Assembly (NCBI GenBank): GCA_024516035.1
Contig: CM044961.1
Location: 13,833,398 to 13,897,397 of the forward strand
From: Bactericera cockerelli
Taxonomy: Eukaryota; Arthropoda; Insecta; Hemiptera; Triozidae
Length of the DNA: 64,000 nt
Reading direction: 5' to 3'
Shown here in pieces: positions 52,087 to 64,000 of the stretch. Positions within the stretch are counted from its first letter, which is position 1, and every line of letters starts with the position of its first letter. The notes beneath the pieces were generated by a model. That model saw only the letters and a list, made by a program, of their open reading frames with translations. It was not told the DNA's origin and did not search any database. Position numbers and translations under genes: made by a program.

Positions 52087-55000
52087 GCGCTTGAATATTG
52101 AATGTATAAAAATCCAATCCAGTGAGTTCTTGTTCATTATTTTACATCTTGTGTAAGTAGTGTGAGGTTCAACGCCAGCGTATGTACATACGTCATGATA
52201 TAAGACATACAGGGTGTTTCACACGACAAGGCCATTCCTGAGGTGAGTACAAGACATTACTTTTACTTTTCGTGCACATAACATCACAAGTGTATTAATA
52301 GATATACGCGATGTTCTTTGAATAAGGTTTTCTTCATGTGTTGTTGGTCGATCACTATATTTCAAGGACTTGATTTTTTCCAAGAGAAATTTTCCCTTCG
52401 TTGGACTTATGAACAGAGTTCTTCCATATTAGATATTTCAATGTCAACAGCCGCAGGCAATCTGTAGGTAGTAGGTAGTAGGTACTGTGATGGAACATGA
52501 TAAACTAATAATCTGCTGGAAGGAATATTGGTACCATTACATGTTATGTTTTAAATACTAAATCTTTCTGTCAGTAATTGATCCAGCAGGAGTTTTGCTT
52601 CTTGAAGATCCACACAATTGAATGAATGTTGATTTTAAGCCTGTTCTGGAAATTCAAGTATTATTTTATATTTTACTATAGAATTTTATACAACTTTTTG
52701 ACATCAAAAATCAATATTAAGAGAATCAATTTAAAAATGTCTCCTAATGTTTCTATGTACACTGCGGAATGTGCAGATACCTTAGATGCCAAATCTCAAT
52801 CGGTCGATTTGTTCATGAGATAAATGATCGGAACCTATACGTGACTTGACCTTGAGAAATTGGATACACTGTTGTACAGAATTAGGCAGATTATATACAT
52901 AATAAATAATTATTATGAGATATGTAGGGTATTGTAGATACATAGCTCATAACATTAAAAAAAAAACATTTTGTTTGTAAATTCCAAGTCTCGTGGTCGC
53001 TTCGAGATACCAATGTTGACTTTTAGCGTAAAGCAAACAAGGATTTACTACTAATCATAATGTCTTATGGAGCCCTGTGCTTTTGTCTGCTAAGCTAGTG
53101 AGCTTCAGTATCTCGAGCCGACCATTATTTTCAATCCTACTTACACTCAGCAAGCTTACGTGATACTTATAGCCAGGTAGAGTGACTAGATTCAAATTCT
53201 AATTACAAGGATGACAAGTATGAAGTGCAACACTTACAGAACCCGCACGAGATAAGAACACATTTGCATTATGCAAGCTTCTGGTCAAGTCACCTGTGGA
53301 TATTAGCAGAGCTTTATATTTTAGACCGACATATTCAGACGAGAACTTCCTTTGTGGCCGCGTACTGATACTTATGGCTGGAGACTTCTGATACTGAAAC
53401 AGGCAAGGACATTCTACCAATCAAAAGTCTCTAGAAGACATTTGATCGGTGGAACGTTCTTGGCTAGTTTCAGCTAACAGCTACCATAAGTATATGAAGT
53501 CAATCATTCATGTTGGGTGGAAGATCTTCTTGAAGGAGAATTCTGCCATATAAAAGAAAGCCAAAAAAAAAAAAAAACATGGAAGTTTACAAATTTCCTA
53601 GTCTGAGACTTTGCTGGATAGGAAATTTGTACCTCGGAATTAGAATAGTGGGAAATCTCATAACTACCTAAGTTCCTAGGAATTTGGAAGAACTTTGCTA
53701 GGCCTGTTGAAGCAGTTCCATTACGTGACTAGACTGCACCAGTTTCTTGTTTATTGGTGCATGGTAAAGTTGTATGTAACAAAACATCGTTAAAATCCAC
53801 AATATTGAACAGTGTGTAAGTACCACCCACATCTTATCTGTTTGTCCAACTCAAAATTGACCAAATTCTACATAGGAGCCAAAGGATCTTAGTAGAGTAG
53901 GTAGTTCTCTGGAACAAAAATAAATTAACAGTATTAATACAAAAAATATATCATCAATAACAAGTCCAATATAATTCATAACTGTGAATACATTAAACGG
54001 ACATAATATTATTTTTGTCATTCCAAGTATTCTGAAATTTAAAAAAAATCAAGTTCTTGAAAATAGTTGACGCACCAGACATCTTGTTTACAAATTAAAA
54101 GAATTCATATTCATCAGATTTGCTAAGAAGTCTGGAATTTGAACCACATCCTTCAAAGTAAACTTCAAAATTAAACAAGATCAGCAATTATGAATGTAAA
54201 ATCAATATTGAATATCTCCTACGTGACGAAATCCACTCAGCTTCGACCCACATTGATTAACATTAAATGATCATATGGCTAACCTTGATATTACGAGTAT
54301 CACCTTTCAAAAACTAGAGACCAAGTTTTATCTGCTGTAGAAAGAGCTTCAAGTCAATTTAAATTTAATAAAAAGATCCTTCGCGTCAAAAATGTAATGA
54401 TTGTACTCACATCATGAATCTTGGGGTAAAAGTTATTTAAACATGTGTCCCTTCCTGCTTTTCAATATCAGGTATTTCCTGATGTTATTATCCAATAAAT
54501 CCCATATGAACTGCAATGCAGCATATGGCTTTACACATAATGCTGGTAAGAAAAATACAAAACAAACAAAATATTATGCAGTTTTATAATTGTTTTTGGT
54601 GTAGTTGCAAAGTTGCTAACACCGAAGGTCATGGTCTCTCGACGGGATGGCTGATGAGGCAAGTCTTGGATTGTTCTATCCCACAGTATACAATCTATCA
54701 TGACAATAGATGATAAACAACGTTCGACGTGCTAGCCCTTTTTATAGATCTTAATTTTACTCACAAGAAATTTAAACATAGGAATTTATTTCAAGAAGAT
54801 CTATGTTTACCATTTTTTTTTTTTTTTTGTTTAAATGGAGTTAAATCAGATGTATGCCATTAGGTAACTCGGATGAATTTGGGTTTGAAAAAATGAATGT
54901 GTAAATTCTTCTTGCACAGCGTACTAGCGTAACACTGACATTGTCACTTCACAAAAAAAAGAAATGTTCTAAGGAAAAACACTAATTTAATAAATTAGAC

Positions 55001-57983
55001 GAAAATAAGACAGAGAAAAATGAAGATTTAAACTTCAGCATGGTCATTTATTAGAGCAGAACGAATGAGAAAATAATCTCGCAACCATGGTAGAAGAAAT
55101 GAGAAAAAATGAACGAACCCTTTGCAAGAGGATTTAAGTTTAGACTTGGAAAAGTTTCAAATGTTTGCGAAAACATAATGGCAAAATTTAAAGAGCTCTA
55201 GATGTTTCGGGGGCGATAAAAGAGGTCATAAAACTGTTAAGCGATAATAGGAGCAATAAAAATTACGAAAACGATTAACCACATAACATAATCATGGCGA
55301 GAGAAATTGCGAAGGGATTTGAAAATGGAACCAAATCCATACAATAAACCATTGAGATTTGCTAGATGAATGTGAATTAATAAGGAATTTAGGAAACCCC
55401 AAATTTCAAAATCAAGGGCGAAAAACCGTGCTGCATCAAAGTCCTTGTTTAGAGTTATTACTCATTTAGATGAGTCATAAACCGAAGTAAAAAATGTGTG
55501 GTAAAAGAATGTATGATGCTGGTAAAGATTTATTCTCAAATAAGACCTATTTCCATTTCCAGCACTATCATTCTCAAAATCCCCAAATCTCCCTTTCAAC
55601 GCTCAAATTTTATTAAAATAATACATTCAGAGAAGGGGTTATTTGAACAAAATTTAACGGTTTAGTGGGAATTTTCAGGGATATTTGGGGATTTCGAGAA
55701 CGAGAGTGCTTTCTGTAATAAGGTCTAGGTGTCGGTATCATCAAGTCAACTTCTTAGAGACACGTAGATATTTTTTTAAGATTTGAAAATTAAGTGACAT
55801 TTTTCTTCCACTCCCAAGAGCTTTTTTTCGACGTTAATGTCTCGAAGCATTTGCATCGGTGGTTCAAAGGCAACTCATATAAACTCAAAAACTCATGTAA
55901 TACTAAAGGGTGCCTTCGTTTCTCTCGTGACATTTCTGTGGAAACGCAATGCCATTAGACACATGTATTATTTTTCCATGATTAGGTCACAATAATTTGT
56001 ACTTCAATCAATTTTTGAGTTAGATCCCGGTCTGCAATCCTTTAAGGGCTAAGCAATGTTGTGGACCAAGATATTTTTTATTTCTGTGGTTAATTTATGA
56101 TTCAAAAAGACATTTTGTGTACTCTAGTGGTTTAGGTAGGTTAATGACCTTTAGTGGAAATTGAAATTGCTAGTTATTTAGCCGGCACGGTTGCTAGAGG
56201 ATTGAATAGACTTGTAGTTATTTTTTATGAAGTAGTTTCTTCTTAATGAGCCATTATTTTTAATTGAAAATGAAAAAGATTAAAAAGTGGAAAACGACAG
56301 TTGAGTGTAGGTTAAGTTCATGTCAGGAAAAACTTAGTTTTTTATACTTAACTTTTTAAGAAGGAAGACTTAGAGACACGCATTGTTTTTACGTTGGAGC
56401 TTTCTATGAAATTTCACTTATTTTTCGTTTTTTAAATCCTTGAAATTTAATCTTGAAAACGGCAGAATACACTTTAAAAGCAAAAATAATTCAGTGAACA
56501 ATAGTAATGTAAAACAAATCTTTTTTAAATAAAATAGGCAATTTGGCTACCCTAGAAATATCAATTAGTAAAAAGTGAACACAATACAACATTTTAATAA
56601 CTTCAATTCATTTAAAGAATTCAATAAAGTTTTAAAAAATGTAAATATTTCCCATTTTAATGCTAATTCTAGTTGCTGAGGGGCGCAGTAGAAAAATTCT
56701 AACAGAATAATTCTAAACTTTGATGATTTTTTTATGAATGATGCAGTAAAGTTTATGTAATGAAAAATTAAATTACTAAATACCTAGGAGGTAAAAAACA
56801 TGCCATTATGACACAATATCTGTGATGTTTACATGTACACGTGCAATTGAGTTTTACAAATTATGTATCTCCAAAGACTGAACGATTTTTCAATTTTTTT
56901 AGTGAATCGTTTTTCTCATTCTAGATTCAAAAATCTGTCGGGTCGTGGTTCTATTTTGACTTTTGTCCAAAATTTCGTTTTCTTAAATCAGTATTAATTA
57001 TAATATAATATAATACTATGTAAACATAATGTTACATAAAATTTCTAATGGTTACCGTTACGAGAATAAGCATTTAAGTAAAGTAGTGTCAGGCATGGTC
57101 TTTCCAACGTGTACGAATTCGATGAATTAATGGACATTACAATGTTCTAATGGTGAATTATAAATCCGAGTAGTTCGAGATTTGCGTTACAAGATCGTTT
57201 ACAGACGACGTCGACAGACGACAGACGAACAAAACAATTGTCAGGAGTATACGTCAATATGAAAATGAATCGGAGCAAAATTTTTTTTAAAAACGATCAC
57301 ATATTCGATTTCTATTAAAATTTCTGAAGTAATTATACATTAAATGGGTTGTTCTATATTAAGTAAACTTGAGGGGATCTTAAAGTCATTTTCTTCAGGT
57401 CCATTTTGGAGATTTTGGTGTTATTCGGTTTGAAATAATACTTTTCAAACATAGAATTTAATTCTAAATGGATAGTCATCATGTTGTTAACGATAGAGAA
57501 GTCGTAATCTTTTCTTGTAAAATAATAAATTGTTATTATTATCAGTGATGAGTCTACACAGGAAATCAAATCAGCTGCCTTTTTCTTTCTCAACTTTTCT
57601 TTCTTATATGCTCTTAACAATTTCCAAAGAACTTCAAGTTGGTTTTCTTTGTTTTGCTTGGACCACAAGCAACTTTCCTAGAATATCTAATTTTATATCT
57701 TTTGTACTTCAAAAAGTTCGAATCTTCTCTGTGGTCGCCTTTGAATTAGTAGCCTGTTGTTAGTTCAACTTTCTTTCATTTTTCAGAAGGTAGCCCATCA
57801 GGGCTGAAATATTAGACCATTACAGCGGGAAACTTTCAAGACGAATTGGTTTTAAAAATTCAAAAATCCCAAAAGCTCTCAGAGAACTTGGTAATGAAAA
57901 ATTCATGGCTACTCGTACATATCCGAGGTATTTCTTCAGTTTCGTGTGTTGTTGGAAGGTACATTTTGAGATAGATTTCCCGT
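52087..57983. other. Long gene-free region
   Basis: Mostly unique AT-rich DNA. TACAGGGTGTTTCACACGAC at 52209 resembles the end of the TA-flanked MITE at 5899. Short A- and T-runs occur at 53565 and 54811. No exon with a recognisable domain was seen. It may be intergenic or an intron. Confidence 0.45.
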
Positions 57984-57984
57984 A

Positions 57985-58318
57985 ATAAATACAACAAAAG
58001 TAGTCACTGTGGCAGAGCGAGTTAGCGCGCTAGGCATTGCACACATGGTGACCTGGGTTCGATTCCCAGCGGGGGAGGATTTTTTCTGCTCTGTACTTGG
58101 ATGTTCGGGGTCCACTAATACCTCGTGAGGAAAAATGAGTAGCTGCTTTAATGTGAAGCAGCGACCAGTGGCAGAATCTTAGGCAAAAAAATAATACAGG
58201 AAATTGTAAATTAAAGTGGTAAAGTCCTATGATTCTGCGCTACCCACTAAAATTGTGACATAATAACACAAAGAAAAAGCATTATTATCATTATTATATA
58301 TATATAAATACAACAAAA
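57985..58318 (+). mobile_element. tRNA-derived SINE, family A, copy 2, with target duplication
   Basis: Body 58000-58303: GAGCGAGTTAGCGCGCTAGG (A box), GACCTGGGTTCGATTCCCAG (B box), TGTTCGGGGTCCACT, ATGATTCTGCGCTACCCACT, ending in ATT/TA repeats. A 15-bp duplication ATAAATACAACAAAA flanks it at 57985-57999 and 58304-58318, which fixes both ends. Confidence 0.92.
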
Positions 58319-59137
58319 ATCCCAAGAGATTTTCAATGATTTATGTTCAACGCAACTCAACGATGCCAATGATGGTTTAGATTTGAAACTTGAAATTGGA
58401 ACACGCACTTGTAGTGTGTATCTACAATTATTCTACATCTATCTATCGATAATAATACTATTGTAGAAATAAGATAATGGTATTTTCCAATGTACTCGTA
58501 GTTCGAAAGCATTTTTTTGGGGTCATGTTGTTTTAAGTTTCCTTCCACTCCTGATATTGAGTGTATGAGGAGCGCTCTTTCTCATTTTGTTAAGCCTGAA
58601 ATATATCGCTTGCTAGAGATCAGACGAACCAGAACTTTTGTATGTAAAACATTTTGAAGATGAAAGGGTGGAAATAAATAATAAAATCCAATAATTTGAA
58701 CTATGTACAAGTTTCAACTATTCCCAAATCATGCAATTGTTAGTTTTAAATTTTGACGTGTCTTCAATAATTACTTAATTATCACTCTAAAATGGCCCAC
58801 AAGATTGGTCGCATATTGGATCCTGTAAATCTGGATTTGTGAGCATTGAATTTTATTCAAACAAATTTATAATGACAGCCTCTTCCATCCCATGCAATTA
58901 TTTATTAATTTGCTAACCATTCTAACCCATATTATTTGGGTTTGTATTGTTTTGCAAACGTTTGCTTTAACAATCCGTACGATTGTTTAGTTTTATTATG
59001 ATGAATGAATGATTGATTCATTTATGTTTAATGTATTTTTGTTTTCCTAATAGCTTAACAGCAATAAAACTTCTCACATTGAAAGTCCAACTTTTTTTTG
59101 TTAGTAAAATCAATAGAAAAAAATCTTGTAAATTATA
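58319..59137. other. Gene-free sequence
   Basis: Nothing supportable was seen. Confidence 0.4.
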
Positions 59138-59192
59138 TCAAGCTCGCCGGGTGGCGAGCGCTCGTCAAGTAGCGCCAGCCAACCGGCCTATA
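59138..59192 (-). repeat. Interspersed repeat D, copy 3 (inverted)
   Basis: ATATCAAGCTCGCCGGGTGG, CGAGCGCTCGTCAAGTAGCG, CCAGCCAACCGGCCTATA is the reverse of 40041-40095, followed by TA repeats. Confidence 0.8.
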
Positions 59193-60160
59193 CATATATA
59201 TAATATAATATCTATCAATCCAATAAAAATATGTCTCTCCTATATATCACTTAAAAATATCCTCAAGCTCACAAAGTCCTTGCTTTCTCTCTCACAGCAC
59301 GTATTCTCTCAGAGTCCACTCAAAGGGTATCAGCTTTCTGAGTTGCTTTCATCCTGAACTTCCTGAAGGATCTCCATGCATTTTTCATGTCCTGACTCCT
59401 GGGGTGTTGTGTGTTCTGTGAGATTCAAATTGAATCTTGAGGAAAAGTTGTTTGAGAAGTTCAAGTGGGTGTTACGTATTGATGGAAGTGGTATTGAAGA
59501 ATAATTAAGAATCAGGTACTGATGTTATTTTCATGTTCTTTTACGTGCATATGTTCAGGTATTATTATTGTGTTAATGAATTTATGTGGGCTTATGAAAC
59601 AGTGCTGTGCTGCTTTTCAATAGGGTGGCTTTACATTTCGTCAAAAAATGATTTTTCTATCATTTGAGATCTGTTAGATAATCTAAATACATATTAAAAC
59701 TGACCTAGATTTATTTACCCTAAATATAGGCGCTCTTAGGTGAGGGTAAGCAAATTATTTTATGGTATCAATATTTTTCTCAGCACTCCAACTTGCCGAT
59801 TTGAAGTCGACTGTACTCTTGGCTCAGTTATTGTGTTTGGTCATACGTTATACTTAATTCGGAGTAATGCCACGACATTTGAGACCGAAAATTAAGCTTT
59901 AATGTGCTATAACGCATATTAGGAACTTTAATTTTTCAATTAGGCGCTTTAACCAATGTATAATCATTAGTCTCGTATCTTATCTTGGAAGTTTAAGCCA
60001 GAACTGAAGAGCTCTTGGTCTTGTGCTTGGTACCTACATTGAAATTCAGTTCAAATTCTCCGCTGAGGTATTACATCAGAATGATACCGCTGTAAGCCAA
60101 GTAATGACTAGGGCTGAACCGAGCACAGTCTGTGTGCCAAGTCCTCAATATTGGCAACAA
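59193..60160. other. Gene-free sequence
   Basis: Nothing supportable was seen. Confidence 0.4.
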
Positions 60161-60164
60161 CCTC

Positions 60165-60235
60165 AGTAGCTTAATCGTCAAGGCAACGGACTCAACCTGA
60201 AAGAAGATGGTTCAATTCACATGTTTGGCAAATTT
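60165..60235 (+). repeat. tRNA-derived SINE, family F, head fragment
   Basis: CCTCAGTAGCTTAATCGTCA, AGGCAACGGACTCAACCTG and ATGGTTCAATTCACATG resemble the family F head with a weakened B box. Confidence 0.5.
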
Positions 60236-60407
60236 AAGTAAGGTGTATTTGAGATTTTGTGGCAACAATCTTGTAACTGACATAATTTTGATAATCTTTT
60301 CAGAATGCAATTATTCGGGGTTGAATTCATGGAAAAAATATTATCCTGTCTCCTCCGACATTATATCTGTTCCTGAAAAAACTTGCTTTCTTATAACCTG
60401 TCTTTTT

Positions 60408-61104
60408 ACTTCCGAGAAATTTCTAATATTAGAAATCGGAAGTATTGTGTTCGTTTTTGTAAAAAAAAATATTTTTTTGCTCCGATTTCAATTTTTTTCA
60501 TATTTCTGGACGTTTCATAACCTACTGAGTAAATTTGGTTTTGTGTCCGTCTGTCGGTCTGTCGGTCTGTCTGTCTGTCTGTCTGTCTGTTAAAACGATT
60601 CCTTGTAACGCGCAAATCTCGGAAACTACTCGACCGATTTTGATGAAATTTTGCACACATCTAGGAGACATTCTGCAAATGGTCCCATTTTAAATTCATC
60701 GAATTCACACCAGCGGTTGTGGGTGAAAAAGACCATGCGCCTGACCACTAACTTTTTACTTAAACGCTTATATCTCGTGAACGGTACACCCGATGTCGAT
60801 GAAATTTTGTAAGAATATGCATATTATTGTTTTACATAGGTTATTTATATTTATTTTTAAAATAATTATAATTTGACTCTGATATTTAAGAAAATCCGAA
60901 ATTTTGGACAAAAAAGTAAAAAAATAAGTAACACGACTTGCCGATACAGAATTTTTTGTAGAATTCAGATTGTAGAAAAAACGATATTCTACCATATAAA
61001 ACAAATTTGAAGAAAATCAGTTGAGCCGTTTTGGAGATACAAGTAATTTCTATAAAATCTCAAAATTGGCACGTGTTTACAATGTGAAGCAATCACGAGG
61101 AAGT
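60408..61104. mobile_element. 697-bp non-autonomous element with ACTTCC ends
   Basis: It begins ACTTCCGAGAAATTTCTAAT with an immediate palindrome (ends ATCGGAAGT at about 60442) and ends GAGGAAGT. The interior has (GTCT)n at about 60548-60590, then GGAAACTACTCGACCGATTT. The layout matches the ACTTTCC element at 16515-17139, and partial copies lie at 12298 and 19934-20610. The right end is less certain than the left. Confidence 0.6.
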
Positions 61105-62100
61105 ATTGTGTCCATAATTGGCAGTGTTTTTTATCTTTCTTTTAGGGATAATATTCAAACAATTTAATAACGTTTTAGATTAAATATTTTTTTTTTAAGA
61201 AGAAAAACTAGACCATTATAAATCAAAAAGCATTTAGATTTGCCCTGGTCTTAGTACTCTTCATATCCTAATAGACTTTCCCTAGAACGAAATCTGGTCC
61301 AGGCTCCTCTAATACACATACTAGATGCCCTAATGATGAATTCGAACCCAAAATTAGATTAGATATATTATACTGATTCCAAAATTCAGAAGAAAGGTCT
61401 AATGTTTGATAACAATTTACAAATGTTAATCTCATATAAAAAAAATTCATAAGAGAACACAATACATTCTTTTCTGGTAGAATGTAACGTAATAGTTTTT
61501 ACGGTTGTGATTGAAATTCGTCTTCATTCTTCTTTGTCCATGGCCACTTTTTCTTATAGCGTTGGCCCAATGATGTATCATGGTCTGTCTGAAGTCTTGT
61601 ATGGTTATTAGTTACCAGATCTATATTTAATCATGTTTCTTTCTTTCATTTGGGCTAATGTCTCTTCAACATAGCTCATCAGAGGCTTTATCTTTTTCGT
61701 GAATTCACAACTTCCGAAACAGATTGTGCCACTATAGTAGACACTGGCACTAAACAAATGCAGAGTCTCTTGCAGAACTTTAGTGTTGTATAAGTGTCTA
61801 GCTGTTGTTCATTGAGTTTTAGTTACTAGATCAGACTAGACGTCAGCGGTATCCAAACTATGGCAATTAGGTTGTCAAATTAAAGGAACTAAACCAGGAA
61901 CGAATTGTGCCATGCTAAATGAAACCATAACATTATTTTGTACAGCTGGGTAGAGGTAGAGGCGTGTTGAGTAGAACTTTTGAACTATTGCTATCTGCGT
62001 TTAAAAATTTGTAGGTAAAACAACCTGGCCAACTCCTGTTAAATTTAGGTTTATGAGTTTTAGAAATTTAGATAATGAAGATACATCGATTTTCGATTTA
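61105..62100. other. Gene-free sequence
   Basis: Nothing supportable was seen. Confidence 0.4.
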
Positions 62101-62305
62101 TGATTCATCATCATAGGGTGGCGTCATCGTGAACGATGGTAGCCAGACAGCGGAGGAATGACTCAGCACTCCTACCACTGTCTTTACAAGGAGGCTAATA
62201 TTTGACAAAGGCCCCCAGAACCAAGCCAATGCTGGTCTACTCCCTGTTTATAGTCCCCCAGCCAGACTGCTGGTCTAGTCCCTGTTTATAGTCCCCCAGC
62301 CAGAC
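62101..62305. repeat. Interspersed repeat C, copy 2, with internal duplication
   Basis: The same blocks as at 33431-33605. The last 38 bp (GCTGGTCTACTCCCTGTTTA ... CCAGACT) is tandemly duplicated here. Confidence 0.78.
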
Positions 62306-62974
62306 TTTATGATTAGAAATTTAAAAATTGAATTAAATATTTATTTTATTAATAAAGTAGGTATTACCTTCAAAAGATTATGTAGTATACGTTAAGACAC
62401 ACGTAGGCTGATATGGACGCATTACCATCATCACCTACTTACATGAGCCTAGAAATGGAGAAATCCCAACTATAATACGAGACATATTCGCACATAAAAC
62501 GCATACAACAAAACAAAGCAGTCGTGACATCAATAATAAAATAAATGTGATACACGACATCAAAGGAAAAGATAAAAGAGACAAAGGTTGAGAAGCGAGA
62601 TTAATAATACATGAGGAGTATGAGGATGTCACAATTTGAGAAGATAATTTTATTATGATAACCCGATCCTCTTCTGCATTTATCACCTCTGCAGTACAGC
62701 AATGTAAATTTATTTTGCAACCATCAGAAAGGCTTCCAGGGGTGGTAAATTTACGGAATGGGTGCCAATTTAAGTTCAAATATGTATCCGTACATCATAA
62801 CCAACTGAAATAGTTTTATTTCATTTGTTTTTTGTTTGCAAACGTGGAATCGTGCTTATCGAATTCCTAAGTACACAATATGCGTATATGTGTAAGCAGT
62901 TCACCCTTTACTATTCAAGTGTTTCAAATCATTATCATCTGATTCTCCCTTATCCTCTGTCCCGGTCCCGGTCT
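62306..62974. other. Gene-free sequence
   Basis: A 114-codon minus frame at 62435-62779 has hydrophobic stretches but no recognisable domain and no supporting context, so it was not called. Confidence 0.4.
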
Positions 62975-63190
62975 GTCCCGGTAGCTCAGTGGTAAAGGCG
63001 GCACTCTGCGAATCCAGAGGTTTCAGAGTTCATGGGTTTGAAATCCAGCCGGGACATGATAAGTTATCCTCCCATTTGGTATTTTTACCACATAATAATA
63101 TGTCTTGGGCTTACTGCTGGACTAATGGGACTTTAATAGTCCTAATCGGGCAGTATAAATAAGGCGATATTATTATTATTAGTATTATCA
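62975..63190 (+). mobile_element. tRNA-derived SINE, family B, copy 2
   Basis: The head 62975-63055 begins GTCCCGGTAGCTCAGTGGTA and ends CCGGGAC (perfect 7-bp stem, 81 nt, same as copy 1). The body has AAGTTATCCTCCCATTTGG and GTCCTAATCGGGCAGTATAA and ends in ATT repeats. Upstream, CGGTCCCGGTCTGTCCCGG suggests reiteration of the 5' end. Confidence 0.87.
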
Positions 63191-64000
63191 ATTTGCTTAA
63201 TCAAGATACTTAGTTATTTCATTAACAATATTGGAGATCTCTATATATAGCCTCTCTGTTAGGAAAAGCTGAAGTTTATAATACTTTGTCTTGTTCATTC
63301 TTGCTAATACTTTTCGTTGATCATGGGTCCTTCGATTTCTTGCATTATACCTACCTGTTGTATTTTAAGAATAATTCCGGGTGCTTGTGGAAACCTCTCG
63401 AAACTGAAATTCTATATTTTTAATCATGTGTTAGCCCCCTGTGTCAACATTGTAACTCTGTCAACTCCGTTGCCTCATTTCTACAGACAGCTAAACATGC
63501 AGAGGCGCATGTAACTCCTACAATTTCTTGTCTATATCATTAGAGACCTGAAGAACAATTGATATTGCAGGATCATAATGACCAACAATTATCACGATAA
63601 GAACTGAAATATCCTGAGAGTACCATGGTCTGTTCAATTCACACTCTTATACACACATAGGTCGCAGTATAAATAGACACAGGCCGATACTTGATAACCT
63701 TGGCTGCCAGGTACAAATACCTACGTACTGAATACTATCAGATACAGAGGTTTTGTAGCTTGGTGTACCAGATGATGGAATCCTGACCAGCCATTGAGTA
63801 GAGTGGACACTTTAAACTTGGACCATATTGAGCACTGTGAAATGTAAACCTTAGCAGACAACATAGAACTACTATAACATACTGTCGCTTTAAGAAAGCA
63901 TAAGTGACGATTATCAAAGTCCAAGTTTCAAATAAAGTTGTCAATTCATACTCTTTTCCAGAATCAACTGTGAGGCGAAATTTGATTTTCTGGTTGCTCA
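63191..64000. other. Gene-free sequence to window end
   Basis: No supported gene. At 63947-63961 CATACTCTTTTCCAG could be a splice acceptor opening a frame that runs off the window. This is listed among the observations only. Confidence 0.4.

Noticed and set aside
57354..57668. 104-codon minus-strand frame
   Set aside because: Lys/Ile/Asn-rich, AT-driven composition and no domain.
62435..62779. 114-codon minus-strand frame
   Set aside because: Hydrophobic but no recognisable family, no splice or codon-use support.
1..64000. CRISPR array or bacterial-type operon
   Set aside because: The tandem repeats lack the short repeat/unique spacer pattern, and genes have introns and eukaryotic transposon context.

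Overview
The window is AT-rich animal DNA, dense in transposable elements and simple repeats, and looks like an insect nuclear genome, possibly hemipteran. The insect call rests on an errantivirus-type provirus, a cuticle-type chitin-binding (CPAP1-like) gene, a jockey/I/R1-like non-LTR retrotransposon, and several tRNA-derived and 5S rRNA-derived SINEs. The species is not recognised. There is no operon structure, CRISPR array or bacterial feature.

Layout. Bases 1-8034 hold a Ty3/gypsy errantivirus-like provirus with gag, pol and env. Its 5' LTR lies outside the window. Pol is split by a frame change before integrase. Env is interrupted by two smaller DNA transposons: a 684-bp TA-flanked element and a 171-bp TTAA-flanked element. 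Bases 8-20 kb are gene-poor, with SINE pieces, a Harbinger-like MITE, ACTTTCC/ACTTCC-ended elements and CT- or GA-rich tracts.

Bases 20.9-28.6 kb are the most unusual part. Two exons with matching splice phase (25053-25193 and 28051-28162) encode a Cys-rich EB-like ectodomain segment and a transmembrane helix of a host membrane protein. The 3' splice site and the first 32 bases of the first exon are repeated upstream six more times in units of about 127 bp. The 5' splice site of the second exon is repeated three more times downstream. A 3.3-kb fold-back element with arms of about 1 kb and an unrecognised Cys-rich protein is inserted inside the acceptor array, and a SINE is inserted inside one arm.

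Bases 28.6-44.3 kb are repeats and long purine tracts with no supported gene. Bases 44300-50120 are a full-length non-LTR retrotransposon with 5'UTR, ORF1, ORF2 (APE endonuclease, RT, C-terminal zinc motif), a poly(A) tail and a 12-14-bp target duplication. It ends about 515 bp upstream of a single-exon CPAP1-like gene (50635-52086), the clearest complete host gene here. Bases 52-64 kb are mostly unannotatable intergenic or intronic DNA with SINE copies.

How the genes relate. The host genes are a secreted chitin-binding protein and part of a single-pass membrane protein, with no evident pathway link. Most other coding sequence belongs to mobile elements in various states of decay, and their nesting gives a relative insertion order.
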